Part shown: positions 5,811 through 8,580 of the stretch, piece by piece
Position numbering within the stretch: position 1 is the first letter of the stretch
Layout: each line of letters opens with the position of its first letter
Source: Firmicutes bacterium HGW-Firmicutes-10
GTDB taxonomy: Bacteria; Bacillota_I; Bacilli_A; Erysipelotrichales; Erysipelotrichaceae
Assembly (NCBI GenBank): GCA_002841605.1
Contig: PHAF01000081.1
Coordinates: forward strand, 1-8,580
Direction of reading: 5' to 3'
Length of the DNA stretch: 8,580 bases
Translations under genes and position numbers: made by a program
The notes under the pieces: model-generated
What the model saw: only the letters and a program-made list of their open reading frames with translations
Told to the model about the DNA's origin: nothing
Databases searched by the model: none

Positions 5811-6434
5811 ATGTCACAGGAAAACAACAGAGAAAACGAAATATTGGAAAGCTACCGGCTTAGAAATCAGCGACCAAAAGATGAGCCATCATTTTTGGCG
5901 GAGATCTGGGATTTTATCAAATCAATTACCATCAGTATCATCATTGTTTTTCTGTTGACGACTTTTATCGTCAAACCGATCCGCGTCGATGGTTCAAGCA
6001 TGTATCCTACATTGAAGGATAAGCAAATCGGCTTTTCAAACATCATTTCATTGAAAATCGCTGGAGCCAACCGTTTTGACGTCGTAATCGTATATGTGCC
6101 TCAGCAGGATGAATATTTAGTCAAACGAGTCATCGGACTGCCCGGAGAAACGATCAGTTATCGTAAAGATCAGCTGTTTATCAACGGATTTCCGATGGAT
6201 GAAGAATTTCTGGACAAAGAGTATGTTGCAGAAGTCAAATCAAAAATCAAAGGAAACTTCACATCAGATTTTGCGGAGTTTACACTGGCAGACGATGAGT
6301 ATTTTTTGATGGGGGACAATCGTCCGTTTTCATCGGACTCCCGCCGTTTTGGACCTTTTAAACTTAAAAATATCATCTCAAAAGATGCCTATATCATTTT
6401 TCCGCTTGATCAAATTCATTTTATCATTCAGTAA
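5811..6434 (+). CDS. lepB: Signal peptidase I (S26A)
   Basis: Membrane-anchored serine protease that removes signal peptides from exported preproteins on the outer face of the membrane. The 207-residue protein has a hydrophilic cytoplasmic N-terminus (1-34), a single transmembrane segment (about 36-54, rich in Ile, Val and Leu) and an extracellular catalytic domain, the single-anchor plan common in Gram-positives. The Ser-Lys dyad is visible: Ser63 in GSSMYPTL (61-68) and Lys105 in YLVKRVIGLPGE (102-113). The C-terminal box is MGDNRPFSSDSRRFG (167-181). The start is set by AAGGAG at 5799-5804. It lies between rplS and rbgA, an arrangement also known in clostridia. It follows the rplS terminator and shows no evident promoter of its own. 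Several type I peptidases may exist in the genome; this one cannot be given a specific sip name. Confidence 0.96.
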   Translation: MSQENNRENEILESYRLRNQRPKDEPSFLAEIWDFIKSITISIIIVFLLTTFIVKPIRVDGSSMYPTLKDKQIGFSNIISLKIAGANRFDVVIVYVPQQDEYLVKRVIGLPGETISYRKDQLFINGFPMDEEFLDKEYVAEVKSKIKGNFTSDFAEFTLADDEYFLMGDNRPFSSDSRRFGPFKLKNIISKDAYIIFPLDQIHFIIQ

Positions 6435-6446
6435 GGAGGAGCGACT

Positions 6447-7301
6447 ATGACCATTCAATGGTTTCCAGGACACATGACCAAAGCGAAACGGACAATCAGC
6501 GAACATCTGAAACTTGTCGATATGGTCATTGAACTTCGTGACGGACGCATTCCGATGTCATCCGCAAATCCTCTGTTACAAGAACTCATTGCCAACAAAC
6601 CGCGATTAATCGTTTTTACTAAGCGGGATATGGCGGATGAAAGTGTTACAAAACAATGGATCGCATATTTTGAAAAGGACGGTCAAACCGTCATTTTCAT
6701 AGATTCACAAAAGGATAATGTCAAAAAAATCTTGCTTGAAAACTGTCTGAAAGTCATGGATGCGAAAATACAGCGCGATTTAAGACGCGGTATTCATCCG
6801 CGCGCCATACGGGCGATGATCGTGGGTATCCCTAACGTCGGTAAATCAACGCTCATCAACCGGCTTGCGAAGCGCAAAGTCGTCGATGTAGCCAATCGTC
6901 CGGGTGTGACACAGTCCATCAAGTGGTTGACAGTAGATAAAAGATTAGACGTTATGGATACCCCCGGGATTCTGTGGCCGCGATTCGATGATGTGAAAAT
7001 CGGCAACAGACTTGCACTTACCTCAGCAATCAAAGAGCAAATCTTACCCATTGAACAGGTCGTTGCCTTTGGTTTGGAGTATCTGCTTAATCATTATCCA
7101 AAAATTCTGAACGAACGATACGGAGTTAGCGCTACTGAATTTGACTTTGATGCCACTATTGAAATGATCGGCCGCAAATTCGGGTTTATCATGGCGGAAA
7201 ACGAAGTGGATAAGCGCCGGACCATGGCTGCCTTTATGGCTGATTTACGTCAGGATAACTTGAAATCCATTAGTTGGGAGAGACCGGATGAATACTTATG
7301 A
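6447..7301 (+). CDS. rbgA: RbgA (YlqF), circularly permuted ribosome biogenesis GTPase
   Basis: GTPase needed for late 50S maturation in Bacillus, where it promotes entry of proteins such as L16. The 284 residues begin with the family signature TIQWFPGHMTKAKR (2-15), where His9 corresponds to the catalytic His of Bacillus RbgA. The GTPase motifs come in permuted order: G4 at TKRD (58-61), G5 near Asp86-Ser87, then G1 GIPNVGKS (127-134), G2 Thr155 within RPGVTQ, and G3 DTPG (171-174). A C-terminal helical, RNA-binding ANTAR-like domain follows (about 200-284). The G4 motif has Thr where NKxD is usual; EngB-type GTPases use TKxD, so guanine recognition may be retained. The start is set by AAGGAGGA at 6433-6440, overlapping the lepB stop. 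Its 3' end overlaps rnhB by 14 bases. Confidence 0.96.
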   Translation: MTIQWFPGHMTKAKRTISEHLKLVDMVIELRDGRIPMSSANPLLQELIANKPRLIVFTKRDMADESVTKQWIAYFEKDGQTVIFIDSQKDNVKKILLENCLKVMDAKIQRDLRRGIHPRAIRAMIVGIPNVGKSTLINRLAKRKVVDVANRPGVTQSIKWLTVDKRLDVMDTPGILWPRFDDVKIGNRLALTSAIKEQILPIEQVVAFGLEYLLNHYPKILNERYGVSATEFDFDATIEMIGRKFGFIMAENEVDKRRTMAAFMADLRQDNLKSISWERPDEYL

Positions 7302-7896
7302 ACAGCCTTTTTGGGATGATAATCAACTTGTCATCGGAATCGATGAAGCCGGACGCGGACCGTTGGCTGGTCCTCTGATCGTAGCCGGAGTCGTTTTACC
7401 GATCGGATATCATCATGCGTTGATCAATGATTCCAAACAGCTGAGTGAGAAAAAACGTAAACTGCTATTTCATGAAATCATGAGCAATGCCTGCGAGGTC
7501 ATCATCGTCATCGTTGATGAGACGACGATCGACCGGGAAAACATTTATCAGGCTACCAGACAAGCAATGGCAAATATCGCCCGATGCAGTATCGCTCAGG
7601 CAGTATTGACGGATGCGATGCCGTTAACGTTGGATAAAAGCGTTACTTCCATCATCAAAGGGGACTCTAAAAGCATCAGCATCGCGGCCGCAAGCATCAT
7701 CGCCAAAGTGATCCGCGATACGAAGATGAAGCATTTAGATAAAATTTACCCGGAATATGGATTTGCCAAACATAAAGGCTACGGAACCAAGGCTCACACA
7801 GACGCTATTCAAAGGTATGGAATTACGCCTATTCACCGCAAATCTTTCGCACCGGTTAGCTTTTATCAAGAATCTCTGTTTGCAAACAAAGGATGA
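7288..7896 (+). CDS. rnhB: Ribonuclease HII
   Basis: Endonuclease that cuts the RNA strand of RNA-DNA hybrids and nicks 5' of single ribonucleotides in DNA, starting ribonucleotide excision repair. Over 202 residues the four catalytic acids are visible: Asp19 and Glu20 in IGIDEAGRGPLAGP (16-29), Asp109 in LTDAMPL (107-113) and Asp126 in IKGDSKS (123-129). The conserved SIAAASIIAKVIRD (131-144) follows. It is the compact form, lacking the N-terminal extension of about 50 residues in Bacillus RNase HII. The ATG lies inside the end of rbgA (14-base overlap) and is served by GGGAGAG at 7276-7282, so translation is probably coupled. The TGA stop is in the loop of the terminator that ends this transcription unit. 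Confidence 0.97.
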   Translation: MNTYEQPFWDDNQLVIGIDEAGRGPLAGPLIVAGVVLPIGYHHALINDSKQLSEKKRKLLFHEIMSNACEVIIVIVDETTIDRENIYQATRQAMANIARCSIAQAVLTDAMPLTLDKSVTSIIKGDSKSISIAAASIIAKVIRDTKMKHLDKIYPEYGFAKHKGYGTKAHTDAIQRYGITPIHRKSFAPVSFYQESLFANKG

Positions 7897-7910
7897 CCTT
7901 TGTTTTTTTT
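7884..7910 (+). terminator. Intrinsic terminator overlapping the rnhB stop codon
   Basis: AAACAAAGG (7884-7892) pairs perfectly with CCTTTGTTT (7897-7905) around the tetraloop ATGA (7893-7896), and the T run continues unbroken to 7910. The rnhB TGA stop is the last three bases of the loop, so half the stem encodes the last rnhB codons. The stem has only three G-C pairs, but the eight-base T run is strong. It separates the lepB-rbgA-rnhB unit from dprA. Confidence 0.8.
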
Positions 7911-7953
7911 AGGCAAATCACCTTTTAATTCATAATAATTAGTGAGGTGGATC

Positions 7954-8580
7954 ATGAGAGAACTAATGATAAAGGCAGCGATAAAATATGAGGGCAGTTA
8001 TGAGAAAATTGCCGAGGCTATCAAAAGACATGAAGAAATCGCATGCAGCGGATGGCGTCACGGTGCAATCACCATATTGGACAAAGAATACCCGGCTGCG
8101 CTTAAACAATTGCGTTATCCGCCGTTTGTGTTATTCTATAAAGGGAATCTGAACCTTCTTAATCAATCGGCCATCAGCATCATCGGGTCTCGTCATCCGG
8201 AGAGTTATGGAGTCGAAATGACAAAGCAAATCGTCAGAAACTGTCATCGGAAGTTCGTTATTGTCAGCGGACTGGCAAAAGGTATTGATGCCATCGCCCA
8301 TCATGAAGCCATGATCACTCATCGCAAAACGATCGGTGTCATCGGCTGTGGAATCGATCGGATTTATCCGATGGAAAATCAGCATTTGTTTGAGGATTTA
8401 TCTGTAAACGGATTGATCATCAGTGAATATCCCGCGTTTACTCCACCCCGCAAACATCACTTTCCTTTTCGAAACCGATTGATCGCAGCACTTGGCGAGA
8501 AGTGTGTAGTAACTGCCGCAACCATAAAAAGCGGGACGATGCTTACGGTCAATGAGGCGTTGACTCTGGGCAAAGAAGTG
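7954..8580 (+). CDS. dprA: DprA/Smf DNA-processing protein, 3' end cut by the window
   Basis: Single-stranded DNA-binding protein that loads RecA on incoming DNA during natural transformation; it is also conserved in bacteria not known to be competent. The 209 residues present are open to the last base, so the C-terminus (about 70 or more residues in typical homologues) is missing. Rossmann-fold family motifs are in order: YPPFVLFYKGN (55-65), IIGSRHPESYG (76-86), SGLAKGIDAIAHHEA (105-119), GVIGCGIDRIYPMEN (128-142), SEYP (157-160), FPFRNRLIAALG (170-181) and the IKSGTMLT segment (191-198). In the VVEA motif that usually precedes the SG(S/T) segment, Glu is replaced by Thr (CVVTAA, 184-189). 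AGGTGG (7945-7950) supports the ATG at 7954 over an in-frame GTG at 7942. The gene follows a terminator and so needs its own promoter, which I could not define firmly. topA commonly follows in Bacillota. Confidence 0.93.
   Translation, partial: MRELMIKAAIKYEGSYEKIAEAIKRHEEIACSGWRHGAITILDKEYPAALKQLRYPPFVLFYKGNLNLLNQSAISIIGSRHPESYGVEMTKQIVRNCHRKFVIVSGLAKGIDAIAHHEAMITHRKTIGVIGCGIDRIYPMENQHLFEDLSVNGLIISEYPAFTPPRKHHFPFRNRLIAALGEKCVVTAATIKSGTMLTVNEALTLGKEV

Noticed and set aside
5662..5958. Plus-strand frame of 98 residues bridging rplS and lepB
   Set aside because: It runs through the rplS terminator in a frame different from both conserved genes and has no ribosome binding site.
7900..7936. Candidate dprA promoter boxes such as TTTAAT (7924-7929) or CATAAT (7931-7936)
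   Set aside because: The -35 partners at acceptable spacing are poor and lie in the terminator, and the second option would start transcription almost at the Shine-Dalgarno. A promoter must exist here or upstream, but I cannot choose one.
1..8580. Mobile element, CRISPR array, tRNA gene or novel defence system
   Set aside because: No repeats, terminal inverted repeats, transposase or integrase motifs, or cloverleaf structures were seen; all coding space belongs to conserved housekeeping genes in a familiar order.

Overview
The window is a dense, entirely plus-strand stretch of a Bacillota (Firmicutes) chromosome carrying conserved housekeeping genes. The gene order ffh-rpsP-khpA-rimM-trmD-rplS-lepB-rbgA-rnhB-dprA is a classic low-GC Gram-positive arrangement. 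Strong AGGAGG-type Shine-Dalgarno sequences, sigma-A-like promoter elements, U-tailed intrinsic terminators and a ThiI without a rhodanese domain all agree with this. Tryptophan is read from TGG and TGA is used as a stop, so a Mollicutes code is excluded. A class such as Erysipelotrichia is possible, but that is a guess from overall flavour and not something the sequence proves.

Layout. (1) Bases 6-3446: thiI (tRNA 4-thiouridine synthesis), a SAM hydroxide adenosyltransferase of the DUF62 family, and ffh (SRP GTPase), tightly spaced and apparently co-transcribed from a promoter upstream of the window. (2) Bases 3480-4079: a near-consensus promoter drives rpsP (S16) and khpA (KH-domain RNA-binding protein), followed by an intrinsic terminator that includes the khpA stop codon. 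(3) Bases 4089-5317: rimM (16S maturation, S19 binding) and trmD (m1G37 tRNA methyltransferase), overlapping by ATGA. (4) Bases 5322-5800: a probable internal promoter, a structured 5' leader with a possible Shine-Dalgarno-sequestering pseudoknot, rplS (L19) and a GC-rich terminator. (5) Bases 5811-7910: lepB (signal peptidase I), rbgA (50S assembly GTPase) and rnhB (RNase HII), ending in a terminator whose loop holds the rnhB stop codon. (6) Bases 7954-8580: the 5' part of dprA, cut by the window end.

Functionally the block joins ribosome proteins (S16, L19), ribosome assembly (RimM, RbgA, probably KhpA), tRNA modification (ThiI, TrmD), protein export (Ffh, signal peptidase I) and DNA maintenance or uptake (RNase HII, DprA). 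Three terminators and two promoters cut the apparently continuous gene string into units with different expected expression, which is a plausible way to make much more S16 and L19 than RimM and TrmD.

I found no mobile element, CRISPR array, tRNA, rRNA or defence system, and no evidence of a previously undescribed multi-gene system. The most interesting signals are regulatory (the rplS leader and the stop-codon-embedded terminators), plus a few substitutions at conserved enzyme positions. No gap between genes exceeds about 100 bases.
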